DNA from: DASYPQ01 sp041488095
GTDB taxonomy: Bacteria; Planctomycetota; UBA1135; GCA-002686595
Direction of reading: 5' to 3'
Length of the DNA stretch: 64,000 nucleotides
NCBI GenBank assembly: GCA_041488095.1
Contig: JBGPOP010000018.1
Location: 1 to 64,000 of the forward strand
Below the pieces are notes generated by a model. It did no database searches. It had not been told where the DNA came from and saw only the letters and a program-made list of their open reading frames with translations. Positions 17,753 to 29,168 of this stretch are shown in pieces. Positions within the stretch are counted from its first letter, which is position 1. The number at the start of each line of letters is the position of its first letter. Made by a program: the position numbers and the translations under genes.

Positions 17753-19003
17753 ATGATGAAGCGTTCCATCCGCGGAGCCGCCAAGGTCAGCATCGTTTGG
17801 ACCATCGGCGGCGTGGTCGCCTTCCTGGTCGCTCTGGTGATGTACTTCCTGACGAACCAGGAGCTGACCGCCCAGACCGCACGGGCCGTCAAGGCCGAAG
17901 CGGACAAGAAGGTCCTGGACGAGAAGCTGCTGGGCGAACTGAAGCAGATGCAAGGGCTCTCGGCGGTCGTGGGCTTCTTCGACGAGACCCAGGCTTCCCG
18001 CTCGGACCTCGCCGCGCTCGGCGAGGGCTTCAAGTCCCTGCGCGAGGCCTTCCCCGACATCGACCCCGGGGTGAGGAGCCTTTCCAAGGCGATGCCCATC
18101 GCCATCCAGGCGCACTCCGCCCTCAAGGCCAGGCTCAAGGAACAGGAAGCGCAGCTCGCCGCGCTGCGCTCGGAAAACGAGAGCGCGTCCAAGAACCTGA
18201 CCGACGTCTCCGCGGCAAAGGACAAGGAGATCGCCGACCTGCGCCGGCAGCTCTCCGACACCGAGCAGGCCAAGACCGACCAGCAGGCGCTTCTCCAGCG
18301 GCAGGTCGCCGAGGCGGTCGAGAACTTCAAGGATCGCGACGCCAAGCTGATCGCGGCGCGCAAGACGATCGAGGACAGCCAGCGCAAGGCGCTGCAGAAG
18401 GAGGAAGGCCTGCGCACCAAGCTCGCCGAGCAGGGGCGCAAGCTGGACCCCTTCGTCAAGGAGCCGGAGGCCCCCGACGGGAAGGTGCTCGAGGTCTCGC
18501 GCGACCTGAACCTGGGATGGATCGACCTGGGCTCGAAGAACCGCCTGGCGATGGGCATGCGCTTCCGCGTCGTGTCGGGGCTGCATGGCGACGGACGGGT
18601 CAAGGGCTGGGCCGAGGTCACCCAGATCAAGGAGGACATGGCCGAGGTCACCTTCGTCGAGCGGACCGATCCCTTCGACCCGCCGGCGGCCGGGGATCAG
18701 GTCTACAACCTGCTCTTCGACCCGAGCGGCGAACGGCACGCGGTGCTGATCGGCCGCTTCTCCGGCGCGATGAGCGAGAAGGACCTCAGGGCGCTGCTCG
18801 AGGGCATGAACATCAAGGTCCAGAAGACGGTCGACAAGACCACCGACTTCCTGATCGTCGGCGCGGAGATGTACGTCGACGAGAACGGCCAGGTCCTGGC
18901 CGAGCCGGTGCAACCCGCGGACCTGCCGATGTACCGCGACGCGGTGGCCGAGGGCGTGCAGGTCGTGCAGCTCGCCCAGCTGCGGCAGTACTTCCGCTTC
19001 TAG
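17753..19003 (+). CDS. membrane-anchored coiled-coil protein with C-terminal BRCT-like domain
   Basis: A 416-residue protein. Residues 10-32 form one transmembrane helix (VSIVWTIGGVVAFLVALVMY). Residues about 35-235 are a long Lys/Glu/Ala/Gln-rich coiled coil. Residues about 240-325 look like a small beta domain (LGWIDLGSKNRLAMGMRFRV). The last 85 residues fit a BRCT fold: HAVLIGRFSG at the first strand, MSEKDLRALLEGMNIKVQ, then KTTDFLIVGAE, a Pro-rich insert, and YRDAVAEGVQVVQLAQL. BRCT domains normally occur in cytoplasmic DNA-repair proteins, so an exported or membrane setting is unusual. The function is unknown. It is a single gene followed by the nested palindrome. Confidence 0.75.
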   Translation: MMKRSIRGAAKVSIVWTIGGVVAFLVALVMYFLTNQELTAQTARAVKAEADKKVLDEKLLGELKQMQGLSAVVGFFDETQASRSDLAALGEGFKSLREAFPDIDPGVRSLSKAMPIAIQAHSALKARLKEQEAQLAALRSENESASKNLTDVSAAKDKEIADLRRQLSDTEQAKTDQQALLQRQVAEAVENFKDRDAKLIAARKTIEDSQRKALQKEEGLRTKLAEQGRKLDPFVKEPEAPDGKVLEVSRDLNLGWIDLGSKNRLAMGMRFRVVSGLHGDGRVKGWAEVTQIKEDMAEVTFVERTDPFDPPAAGDQVYNLLFDPSGERHAVLIGRFSGAMSEKDLRALLEGMNIKVQKTVDKTTDFLIVGAEMYVDENGQVLAEPVQPADLPMYRDAVAEGVQVVQLAQLRQYFRF

Positions 19004-19049
19004 GCCGGGCCGAGCGACAGCGCTAGAGCCCCGAGGGCGCAGTCCTACC

Positions 19050-19296
19050 TTGAACTCCGCGATGGCGGCGGCCGTCTGCGGCCGCCGACAGCGCGGAGTC
19101 CGGCGGCGCCGGTACTGGCGCCGCCGATCGGGCGCGAGTTGAGCCGCGGCTGCCTTTGCGTACGCGTGCGTGCTCGTTGGCGGACGCAACGGCAGCCGCG
19201 GCGCAACTCGCCCCCGATCCGCGGGCGGAGTGACCCCGCCCGCGGGACTCCGCGCTGTCGGCGGCCGCAGACGGCAGCCGCCATCGCGGAGTTCAA
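19050..19296. repeat. 247-bp nested-palindrome inverted repeat element
   Basis: Two arms of about 110 bases (19050-19160 and 19186-19296) are near-identical reverse complements. Each begins with TTGAACTCCGCGATGGCGGC and ends near GCGAGTTG, GCCGCGGCTGCC and TTGCGT. Inside each arm sit two hairpins. The first uses ACTCCGCG/CGCGGAGT as outer stem (19054-19061, 19092-19099) around a GC-rich inner stem. The second has a different stem sequence in each arm but stays perfectly paired: GGCGGCGCC/GGCGCCGCC at 19102-19125 on the left and CCGCGGGCGG/CCGCCCGCGG at 19219-19245 on the right. This covariation suggests two inverted copies of a structured repeat (REP/BIME-like) rather than one chance palindrome. 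Confidence 0.85.
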
Positions 19297-19374
19297 ATGG
19301 GGGGCGCATCCACTGTGCCTCGCTCCGGGCTGCCATGCCGACTTAGAATCCGGGTCGGTTCCTTGCGAGTCCTT

Positions 19375-20274
19375 ATGGCCGAAGCCACCGACGACCCGTT
19401 CGAACACACGCGCATGACCCTCGGGGAGCACCTCGAGGAGCTGCGCAAGCGCATCTTCAAGAGCGCCCTCGTGCTCGCGATCGCCTTCGGCTTCGCCTGG
19501 TGGCAGACCGAGCCGATCGCGGCCTGGGTCATGAGCCCCTGGGGGACCGCAGTCGGCCGCATCAACGCCGACCTGGTCCAGAAGGCCGAGAAGACCCTGG
19601 CGGCGCACCCCGAGATGAAGCGCGCGGAGCTGTTCGAGAGCGACGATCCGCACGACACCCGGCTGAAGAACCGCATCGATCCGAGGCTCCAGGCCTTCGC
19701 CGTCGGCGACCCCTTCTTCTTCGCCATGAACAACGCGATCTACTTCGCCTTGTTCGTCGGATCACCCTTCGTGCTGTGGCAGCTGTGGCAGTTCGTCGCG
19801 GCCGGGCTCTACCGCCACGAGAAGCGCCTGATCTCCCTCTACTTCCCCTTCAGCGCGCTCCTGTTCCTGACGGGGGTCGCGTTCTGCTTCTACCTGGTCG
19901 TCCCGGTCGGCCTGTACTTCCTCGCGACCACGGTCTCCCTCGACAAGGTGCGGCCGATGCTCGGGCTCGACCAGTACTTCACCTTCCTGTCGACGATGTG
20001 CCTGGCGATGGGGCTCGTCTTCCAGCTCCCGATCGTCATGATCTTCGTGTCGCGCATCGGGATCGTCGATCCGCGCACGTACTCGAAGTACCGCGGGCAC
20101 TTCCTGATCGGGGCCCTGTTCATGGCCGCGCTCCTGACGCCCGGTCCGGACTGGTACTCGCAGGTCCTCATGACGATCCCGATGCTCCTGCTCTACGAGA
20201 TCGGGGCCTGGATCGCGCGGCTCACGGCGCGCCCCCGACGGCACGAGGGGAGACGGCCGGGCGGAGCGCGATGA
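19375..20274 (+). CDS. tatC: Sec-independent protein translocase TatC
   Basis: A 299-residue polytopic membrane protein, the receptor subunit of the twin-arginine translocase. The conserved cytoplasmic N-terminus is TLGEHLEELRKRIF, followed by six predicted helices, including SPFVLWQLWQFVAAGLYRHEK and GLVFQLPIVMIFVSRIGIV. The first periplasmic loop is longer than in E. coli, with a charged insert of about 45 residues (KTLAAHPEMKRAELFESDD). I took the ATG at 19375; an ATG at 19297 lies at the very edge of the nested palindrome and would add 26 residues unlike TatC. The stop overlaps the cinA ATG (ATGA). Confidence 0.95.
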   Translation: MAEATDDPFEHTRMTLGEHLEELRKRIFKSALVLAIAFGFAWWQTEPIAAWVMSPWGTAVGRINADLVQKAEKTLAAHPEMKRAELFESDDPHDTRLKNRIDPRLQAFAVGDPFFFAMNNAIYFALFVGSPFVLWQLWQFVAAGLYRHEKRLISLYFPFSALLFLTGVAFCFYLVVPVGLYFLATTVSLDKVRPMLGLDQYFTFLSTMCLAMGLVFQLPIVMIFVSRIGIVDPRTYSKYRGHFLIGALFMAALLTPGPDWYSQVLMTIPMLLLYEIGAWIARLTARPRRHEGRRPGGAR

Positions 20275-21533
20275 GCGTCGCGGATCGGCGCCTGGCGGCC
20301 GTCGTGGCGACGGGCGACGAGCTCGTCACCGGCATGGCCGTCGACACGAACTCGGCCGCGATCGCGGCGCGCCTGCTCGAGCTCGGTTTCGAGACGGAGC
20401 GCCTCGTCGTGCTCGGCGACGACGAGGAGGCGCTCGCCCTCGTGCTCGAGGATCTCGGCGCGCGCTGCGCGACGATCGTCGTCACCGGGGGCCTCGGGCC
20501 CACCCTCGACGATGTCACGCGCGCGGCCGCGGCGCGCGCGGCGGGGACGGACCTGGCGCTCTCGGGAGCGACGCTCGCGGATCTGAAGGTGTGGTTCGCG
20601 CGGCACGGCCGGGCCTTCGCCGCGTCGAACGAGCGGCAGGCCTGGTTCCCGCGCGGCGCCGAGATCCTGGGGAACCCCCTCGGCACCGCTGCGGGATTCG
20701 CCTGCCGCGTCGGCGGCGCGCTCGTCTTCGCCCTGCCGGGACCGCCGCGCGAGATGGCCGCGATGCTCGAGGGTTGCGTCGTGCCGCGGCTCGCGCGTCT
20801 CGGACCGGCGGGCGAAGCGCTCGCCCGCGCGCGCTTCTTCCTCTTCGGCCTCTCCGAGAGCGCCTTCGCCGACCGGTGCGGCGCCTGGATGGACCGCGCC
20901 GGGAACCCGCGCCTGGGGGTGACCGCCCAGGGCGGGGTGCTCTCGGCGAGCCTGGTCGCCCGGGCACCGGACGATCGTGCGGCGGGGGATCTGCTGGCGC
21001 GGCGCGCGCAGGAATTCCGCGAGCGATTCGCGGAATGGATCTTCAGCGAGACGGACGTCGACCCGGCGCGGGCGGTGGGACGCGAGCTCATCGCGCGCGG
21101 GCTTTCCCTTGCGACCGCCGAGTCCTGCACGGGAGGGCTCGTGGCCGAGAAGCTGACGCGCGTGGCGGGCATCAGCGCGGTGTTCGACCGCGGATACGTG
21201 ACCTACTCGAACCGCGCCAAGTGCGAGCTCCTCGGTGTCGATCCAGCACGGATCGCGCAGCACGGCGCAGTCTCGGGCGAGGTCGCGGAGGACATGGCAC
21301 GCGGAGCCGCACAGCGCGCCGGTGCGCGCCTCGCGCTCTCCGTGACGGGCATCGCCGGGCCCGAGGGGGGAACGGCGGAGAAGCCTGTCGGGCTGGTGTG
21401 GTTCGGGGTCGTGCGCGACGGATCGGCGACGGTTCACGAGCGCCGCTTCGCCGTCCGCGGCCGCGATCTCGTGCGCGAGTTCGCAGCCAACACGGCTCTC
21501 GACCTCCTGCGCCGCAGCCTGATGCGGGATTGA
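20271..21533 (+). CDS. cinA: CinA-family protein (nicotinamide-nucleotide amidohydrolase / MoaB-like)
   Basis: A 420-residue two-domain protein. The N-terminal domain is of the MoaB/MogA type (VATGDELVTGMAVDTNS, then VTGGLGPTLDDVTRAA, and ALPGPPREMAAML). The C-terminal domain is the PncC amidohydrolase, which deamidates nicotinamide mononucleotide, with motifs LATAESCTGGLVAEKLT and SVTGIAGPEGGTAEKPVGLVW. Domain order and length match the full-length CinA class. It overlaps tatC by four bases, so translation is probably coupled; tRNA-Gln follows. Confidence 0.94.
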   Translation: MSVADRRLAAVVATGDELVTGMAVDTNSAAIAARLLELGFETERLVVLGDDEEALALVLEDLGARCATIVVTGGLGPTLDDVTRAAAARAAGTDLALSGATLADLKVWFARHGRAFAASNERQAWFPRGAEILGNPLGTAAGFACRVGGALVFALPGPPREMAAMLEGCVVPRLARLGPAGEALARARFFLFGLSESAFADRCGAWMDRAGNPRLGVTAQGGVLSASLVARAPDDRAAGDLLARRAQEFRERFAEWIFSETDVDPARAVGRELIARGLSLATAESCTGGLVAEKLTRVAGISAVFDRGYVTYSNRAKCELLGVDPARIAQHGAVSGEVAEDMARGAAQRAGARLALSVTGIAGPEGGTAEKPVGLVWFGVVRDGSATVHERRFAVRGRDLVREFAANTALDLLRRSLMRD

Positions 21534-21571
21534 CCCTGCTCGAGGGCGCCGCTATCCTCCTCCGCCCGCGC

Positions 21572-21646
21572 TACCCCGTGGTGTAATCGGTAACACAACA
21601 GGTTTTGGTCCTGTTATTCCTGGTTCAAGTCCAGGCGGGGTAACCA
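21572..21646 (+). tRNA. tRNA-Gln (anticodon UUG)
   Basis: The sequence folds into a standard cloverleaf. The acceptor stem TACCCCG (21572-21578) pairs with CGGGGTA (21636-21642), the anticodon stem ACAGG/CCTGT encloses the loop TTTTGGT with anticodon TTG at 21605-21607, and the T arm is CCTGG-TTCAAGT-CCAGG. A 3' CCA is encoded at 21644-21646. It reads CAA, and CAG by wobble. Confidence 0.97.
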
Positions 21647-21670
21647 GCCCCGCTCAGCCGCCGAGCGTCT

Positions 21671-23164
21671 TCAGTAGCCGAGCAGGCGAAGAACGCGCAG
21701 CGCCTCGGGGTCCTCGCGCTCGAGCTTCTCGCGCTGGCCTTGCAGGAGCCGCGCGAGGTCGGGGAAGCGGACGTCGGCCGCAGCGAAGACCAGGAGCTCG
21801 GCCTGCAGGCGCGCGAGCGGAGCCCCGGAGGGCGGATCGGAGATCAGGTTCCTGGTCTCGCCCGGGTCCCGCGCGAGGTCGTACAGCTCCTCGGAGAGGA
21901 CGACCAGGCGCTTGTCGCGCGGAGTGTCCGGCTCGAAGAGCTGCGTGTAGCGCCGGATCAGCTTCCAATCCGAGAGGCGCACGGCCTTCGACTGCACCGC
22001 GCCCGAGCGCTCGGCGCGATCGACCTTCTCGGCGAACACCGGGTGCGCCGAGAGATCGTCGGCCGCGAACAGCGCCTTGCGCGAAACGCCGCGGACCCAG
22101 TCGCTCTTCAACGCGGACTGCAGCGGAGGCAGATCCAGCAGATCGACCAGCGTCGGCGCGAGGTCGGCGAGCGAGAGGTCGCCATCGCGCGCACCCGGCC
22201 TCGGTTTCGGCTGCATCGACGCGGGGAAGCGCACGATCAGGGGCACGCGGCAGGTGGTCTCGTAGGCGTCGCGCCCGTGCTCGAACCAAGTGCGGTGCTC
22301 GCCCAGGCTCTCGCCGTGGTCGGCGCAGACCAGCACCAGCGTCTTCTCGAGCTGCCCGCGCGAGCGCAGCGCATCGAGGAGACGGCCGATCTCGGCATCG
22401 GCGTAGTGGACCTCGCCGTCGTAGAGGTCGCGCACCGCCGCGGCGTCGACGCGGCCGTCGGCCGTCCGGCAGCCGGGGGGGACGTTGTAGCCGGCGACGG
22501 TGAAGCGCTGGATCTCGCCCGCGGTCGGACCGGGGTCGTCGGGGATCGGATCGGGGACGTCGCGGTGGAAGACGCGGTGCTCGGGAGGCGGGTCGTAGAG
22601 CCCGTGCGGGTCCATGTAGTGCAGCCACAGGAACCAGGGCTTGCCCTCGCCCGCGAGCCCGAGCTCGGCGAGCGCGCCGTCCGTCAGCGATCGCGCGGTC
22701 CTCTGCGGGACGTCGTCGGGGGGCACTCCCTGTTTCTGCGGGAGATCCTCGCACCACGAGTCGAAGCCGCGCTTCAGGCCCGAGAACCGGTCTTGAAGAA
22801 CGTAGTTGCCGACGATCGCGCCGGTCGAATAGCCGGCCCGACGGAAGCTCTCGGAGAGCAGCGGGATGCGGTCCTCGAGCGGCGTCAGGAGATCGCGCGC
22901 ACCGTGATCGTGCGGGTAGAGGCCGGTCATCAGCGACGCGATCGCGGGCGTCGTCTTCGCGCGCGGAGTCTCGGCGTGCGTGAAGAGGAGACCTTCCGCG
23001 GTCAGGCGGTCGAGGTTCGGCGTCGTCTTGCGCGCGTAGCCTGCGGCCGAGATCCGGTCGGCGCGCAGCGTGTCGATCGTGATCAGGAGGACGTTGGGGC
23101 GCTCGGGCTGCCGCGCGCATGCGGCGAAGACCAGGGACAGGGCGAGTCCTGCGCTCGTCTTCAT
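21671..23164 (-). CDS. sulfatase-fold (alkaline phosphatase superfamily) protein with Thr at the nucleophile site
   Basis: A 497-residue exported protein, possibly a lipoprotein (LVFAACARQ at the N-terminus). Metal-binding motifs of the sulfatase/phosphoglycerol-transferase superfamily are present: NVLLITIDTLRADR near residue 25 and CADHGESLGEH in the middle. At the site where sulfatases carry C/S-x-P-x-R for formylglycine, the sequence reads TTPAIASLMTG, so the nucleophile would be Thr and the Arg is absent. Thr is the nucleophile in phosphoglycerol and phosphoethanolamine transferases, so a transferase or phosphodiesterase role is as likely as a sulfatase. Its ATG overlaps the stop of the lipoate ligase gene (ATGA). 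Confidence 0.85.
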   Translation of the reverse strand: MKTSAGLALSLVFAACARQPERPNVLLITIDTLRADRISAAGYARKTTPNLDRLTAEGLLFTHAETPRAKTTPAIASLMTGLYPHDHGARDLLTPLEDRIPLLSESFRRAGYSTGAIVGNYVLQDRFSGLKRGFDSWCEDLPQKQGVPPDDVPQRTARSLTDGALAELGLAGEGKPWFLWLHYMDPHGLYDPPPEHRVFHRDVPDPIPDDPGPTAGEIQRFTVAGYNVPPGCRTADGRVDAAAVRDLYDGEVHYADAEIGRLLDALRSRGQLEKTLVLVCADHGESLGEHRTWFEHGRDAYETTCRVPLIVRFPASMQPKPRPGARDGDLSLADLAPTLVDLLDLPPLQSALKSDWVRGVSRKALFAADDLSAHPVFAEKVDRAERSGAVQSKAVRLSDWKLIRRYTQLFEPDTPRDKRLVVLSEELYDLARDPGETRNLISDPPSGAPLARLQAELLVFAAADVRFPDLARLLQGQREKLEREDPEALRVLRLLGY

Positions 23165-23901
23165 CGCCGCTGCACGAACTCCGGGTCGAGGTAGCGCTGC
23201 CCGAGCAGCCGCGCTCGCGTGCGCTCGACGGGAGTCGGCACGGCGGCCTCGAAGGCGAGATCGAGCGTCCGCCGGAAGGCGTCGAGCAGGATCGGTGCGA
23301 AGACCTCCGCCCGCAGGCCGCTGGCGTGCTCCCCGGCGGTGGCGATCAGGCCCTCGAGCGGGGAGGACCCGAGCTTGATCGAGCCATGGTGCAGCACGCG
23401 TCCGCCCTTGCGCCGCTGCGCCGAGCCGACGCCCTTCTTCCCGTTCCAGGCGAGATCGAGCGGGGTCGACTTGTGGAAGCACATGCCCGTGCCGGCGCGG
23501 TCGGACACGAGCCTCTGCTCGCCGCGCGCGTGCGCGGGCACACCGACCTCCTCGAGCGCGATGCGGATCGCCGCGTGGACGCGCGCGTAGGAGTCGGTGA
23601 CGGTGCCGCGGTAGAGAGGGTGCGCGAGGGAAGCGGCGATCGAGAAGGTCAGCTCGTGCACGTGGTGGATCGCGCCGCCGCCGGTGATCCGGCGGACGAT
23701 CGCGCCGGCTCTCTCGGCGCCGGGCACGTCGGCGAAGCGCTGGAAGTAGCCGAGGGACAGCGTGTCGGGGCGCCAGGAGTAGAGGCGCAGGGTCGGCGGG
23801 CCCTCGTCGCTCTCGAGGAGCGCCTCGTCGAGGCCCATGTTGAAGGCCGGGTCCGCGCCCCAGGTGGTGATCAGGCGCCAGGTCTCCATCGGGGGCTCCA
23901 T
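23161..23901 (-). CDS. lipoate-protein ligase / octanoyltransferase family protein
   Basis: A protein of about 246 residues of the BPL/LplA/LipB fold. Motifs are PTLRLYSWRPDTLSLGYFQ, the lipoyl-binding RRITGGGAIHH, and NGKKGVGSAQRRKGGRVLHHGSI-type segments containing the invariant Lys. LplA uses ATP and free lipoate; LipM transfers octanoyl from acyl carrier protein, and sequence alone does not separate them. The nearby GcvH (28761-29168) is an obvious substrate. The start could be the ATG at 23901 or 23889. It overlaps the downstream sulfatase-fold gene by four bases. Confidence 0.88.
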   Translation of the reverse strand: MEPPMETWRLITTWGADPAFNMGLDEALLESDEGPPTLRLYSWRPDTLSLGYFQRFADVPGAERAGAIVRRITGGGAIHHVHELTFSIAASLAHPLYRGTVTDSYARVHAAIRIALEEVGVPAHARGEQRLVSDRAGTGMCFHKSTPLDLAWNGKKGVGSAQRRKGGRVLHHGSIKLGSSPLEGLIATAGEHASGLRAEVFAPILLDAFRRTLDLAFEAAVPTPVERTRARLLGQRYLDPEFVQRR

Positions 23902-24014
23902 TGTAGATCCTTCCCGCGTCCTCCTCCCTCGCAAACGGGCGCGGCGCTTCGCAGGATGAAGGTGCTCGACGGATCCGACCCGAAGAAGACCGCGCTCGAC
24001 CCGGAGGACTGAAC

Positions 24015-25778
24015 TTGGAAGCCCAGACGCCGAAGAAGCCGCCGGAAGTCCGCGAATTCACGCCGCGCTCGATCGCGGTCGGGCTCCTGGTCGCGCTCGT
24101 CATCGGCGCGTCCTATCCCTACGTCGTGCTCAAGTTCGGCTTCGGGCCGAACATCTCGGTGGTCTCGGCGTTCTTCGGATTCCTGGCGCTGGGGCTGTTC
24201 TCGAAGAGCTACAACCGCTGGGAGAACAACATGGTCCAGACGGCGGGCACCGCCGCGGGCCAGATCGCGTTCCTGTGCTGGCTGCTGGCGGCGTTCGACA
24301 TGCTCGCCGACCAGCCCGGCAGCGGCTTCGACGTGCACCTGACGCGGATGCAGAGCTTCATCTGGCTTTCCGCCTCGGGCCTGCTGGGAGTGTTCCTGGC
24401 CGTCCCGCTGCGCAAGCACTTCATCGTCGACGAGAAGCTGCCCTTTGCCGACGGCATGGCTGCCGGCGAGACGCTGATCATGCTCGACGGCCGCGGGAGC
24501 CAGGCGCGGCTCTCCGCGCTCTCGATGGTCTGGGCGCTCGTGCTCTCGGGAGTGGCGTTCCTGGCGACGCAGCTCAAGTGGGTGATCGAGACCGTATCGA
24601 TCCCGCTGAACGCCTTCTCGGAGCGCATCCACGTGGGTCTGGGTGTGTCGCTCCTGAACGTCGGCTCCGGGATGATCATCGGCCTGCGCATCTGCACGAG
24701 CATGCTCCTCGGCACCCTCCTCGCGTGGGTGATCGGACCCGAGTGGCTCCTGAGCCACGGCCTGATCACCTCCAGCGCCACGCGCACGGACATCCTGCTC
24801 CTGACCATGTGGCCGGCGGTCGGCCTGCTCATCGCGGGAGGGATCACGGCCCTGCTCCTGCGGTGGCGAGTGCTCGGCCAGACGTTCAAGAGCCTCGCCG
24901 CAGCGGCCGTGGAGACCGGCGACATGTCCCTGCGCTGGGTCTGGATCGGGAGCCTCGGCTCGGCGCTGTTCCTGGTCGTGATCCAGCGACTGTTCTTCGC
25001 GACACCGGTCTGGCACTCGCTCGTCGCGATCGTGCTCAGCATCCCGCTCGCGCTCGTCGCCCTGCGCGTTCTCGGCGAGACGAACTGGGGCCCGATCAGC
25101 ACGATGACGAACCTGGCGCAGGCGTTCTTCGGCGTGATCGCACCGGGCGACCTGCGCGCGAGCATGGTCTCGAGCGGGATCACGGGCTCGGTCGCGGCCG
25201 AGTCCGAGGGCCTGATCCAGGATTACAAGGCCGGCGACATGATCGGCTCGACGCCGCGCGTCCTGACCTACATGCAGCTGCTCGCAGTGCCGGTCGGGGC
25301 GCTCGCGCTGGCCTTCATGTATCCGCTGCTGAAGAAGACCTACGGGATCGGCGGCGAGGGAGGCCTCTCCTCGCCGATCTCCATGCGCTGGGTCGGGTTC
25401 GCGAAGATCGTCACGCGCGATCTCTCCGGATCCGGCCCGCTGAGCCCGGAAGCCGCGGCGCGGTTGCACTGGATGACGACGTCGTTCACCGTCGGCGCAT
25501 TGATCGGGATCCTGCTCACCCTGCTCGAGCAGAAGCGCTCGTGGCGGACGTTCGTGCCCTCGCCGACGGGGATGGGCACCGGCATGCTGATCCCGGCCAG
25601 CGCGGTCACGACGATGTTCCTGGGTGCGCTCCTCGACTGGAGCTGGCGCAAGGCGAGCACCCGGAGCAACGAGACGTACTCGGTCCCGATCGCCGCGGGC
25701 TTCATCGCGGGCGAGGCGCTGGTCGCGGTCATCATCCCCTTGCTCGTGATGGCGCACCTGATCAGCCTGCCGAAGTGA
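24015..25778 (+). CDS. OPT-family oligopeptide/metal-chelate transporter
   Basis: A 587-residue inner-membrane protein with about 14 hydrophobic helices, matching the OPT family that imports peptides or metal-siderophore chelates. Typical features are an N-terminal FTPRSIAVGLLVALVIGASY with PYVVLKFGFG, the KLPFADGMAAGETL segment, and GSVAAESEGLIQDYKAGDMIG in the middle. The start appears to be TTG at 24015: GGAGG lies 7 bases upstream and no in-frame ATG precedes the first helix. A possible 18-codon upstream frame ends 2 bases before the TTG. It is divergent from the lipoate ligase gene. Confidence 0.9.
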   Translation: MEAQTPKKPPEVREFTPRSIAVGLLVALVIGASYPYVVLKFGFGPNISVVSAFFGFLALGLFSKSYNRWENNMVQTAGTAAGQIAFLCWLLAAFDMLADQPGSGFDVHLTRMQSFIWLSASGLLGVFLAVPLRKHFIVDEKLPFADGMAAGETLIMLDGRGSQARLSALSMVWALVLSGVAFLATQLKWVIETVSIPLNAFSERIHVGLGVSLLNVGSGMIIGLRICTSMLLGTLLAWVIGPEWLLSHGLITSSATRTDILLLTMWPAVGLLIAGGITALLLRWRVLGQTFKSLAAAAVETGDMSLRWVWIGSLGSALFLVVIQRLFFATPVWHSLVAIVLSIPLALVALRVLGETNWGPISTMTNLAQAFFGVIAPGDLRASMVSSGITGSVAAESEGLIQDYKAGDMIGSTPRVLTYMQLLAVPVGALALAFMYPLLKKTYGIGGEGGLSSPISMRWVGFAKIVTRDLSGSGPLSPEAAARLHWMTTSFTVGALIGILLTLLEQKRSWRTFVPSPTGMGTGMLIPASAVTTMFLGALLDWSWRKASTRSNETYSVPIAAGFIAGEALVAVIIPLLVMAHLISLPK

Positions 25779-25827
25779 GCCGGGCGCGCCGGTCCGGGCC
25801 GATCGCCGGGAACGCAGGCGCTCGAGA

Positions 25828-28752
<2,925 letters not shown>

Positions 28753-28760
28753 GCCCACCC

Positions 28761-29168
28761 TCACTTGTGCTCGGCCAGGAACTTCTCGTACGCGGCCGCG
28801 TCCATCAGCTCGTCGAGGCTCTTCGAAACCGGCTTGATGCGGATCAGCCAGCCCGCCTTCCAGGGATCCTTGGCCAGGATCTCGAGGTGGTCCTCGATCT
28901 GCACATTGATCTCGACCACCTCGCCCGCGATGGGGGAGTTCAAGTCCGAGACGGCCTTGACCGACTCGATCTCGCCGAAGGTGTCGCCGGCCGCGAGCAT
29001 CCGGCCGACCTCGGGCAGGTCGCAGTAGACGAGGTCGGCCTCGTTCCCGTTCGAGAGCTGCTGCACGGCGAAGTCCGTGATGCCGATCAGCATCGTGTCG
29101 CCGTCGGGCTTGACCCACTCGTGGGTCTCGTAGTAGCGGCGGTCGGTGGGTCGCATGGTCCTGTTCAT
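28761..29168 (-). CDS. gcvH: glycine cleavage system H protein
   Basis: A 135-residue lipoyl carrier that shuttles the aminomethyl group between the P, T and L proteins. The lipoylation site is Lys71 in GEIESVKAVSDLNSPIAG; the N-terminal YYETHEWVKPDGD and the C-terminal WKAGWLIRIKP are also family motifs. I chose the ATG at 29168 because it overlaps the gcvT stop as ATGA; a second ATG four codons on is possible. It sits between gcvT and gcvP. The lipoate ligase at 23161-23901 may attach its cofactor. Confidence 0.96.
   Translation of the reverse strand: MNRTMRPTDRRYYETHEWVKPDGDTMLIGITDFAVQQLSNGNEADLVYCDLPEVGRMLAAGDTFGEIESVKAVSDLNSPIAGEVVEINVQIEDHLEILAKDPWKAGWLIRIKPVSKSLDELMDAAAYEKFLAEHK

Noticed and set aside
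17264..19336. A 690-codon minus-strand frame crossing the nested palindrome
   Set aside because: Its composition is that of an antisense shadow, and coaE and the BRCT-like gene explain the DNA better.
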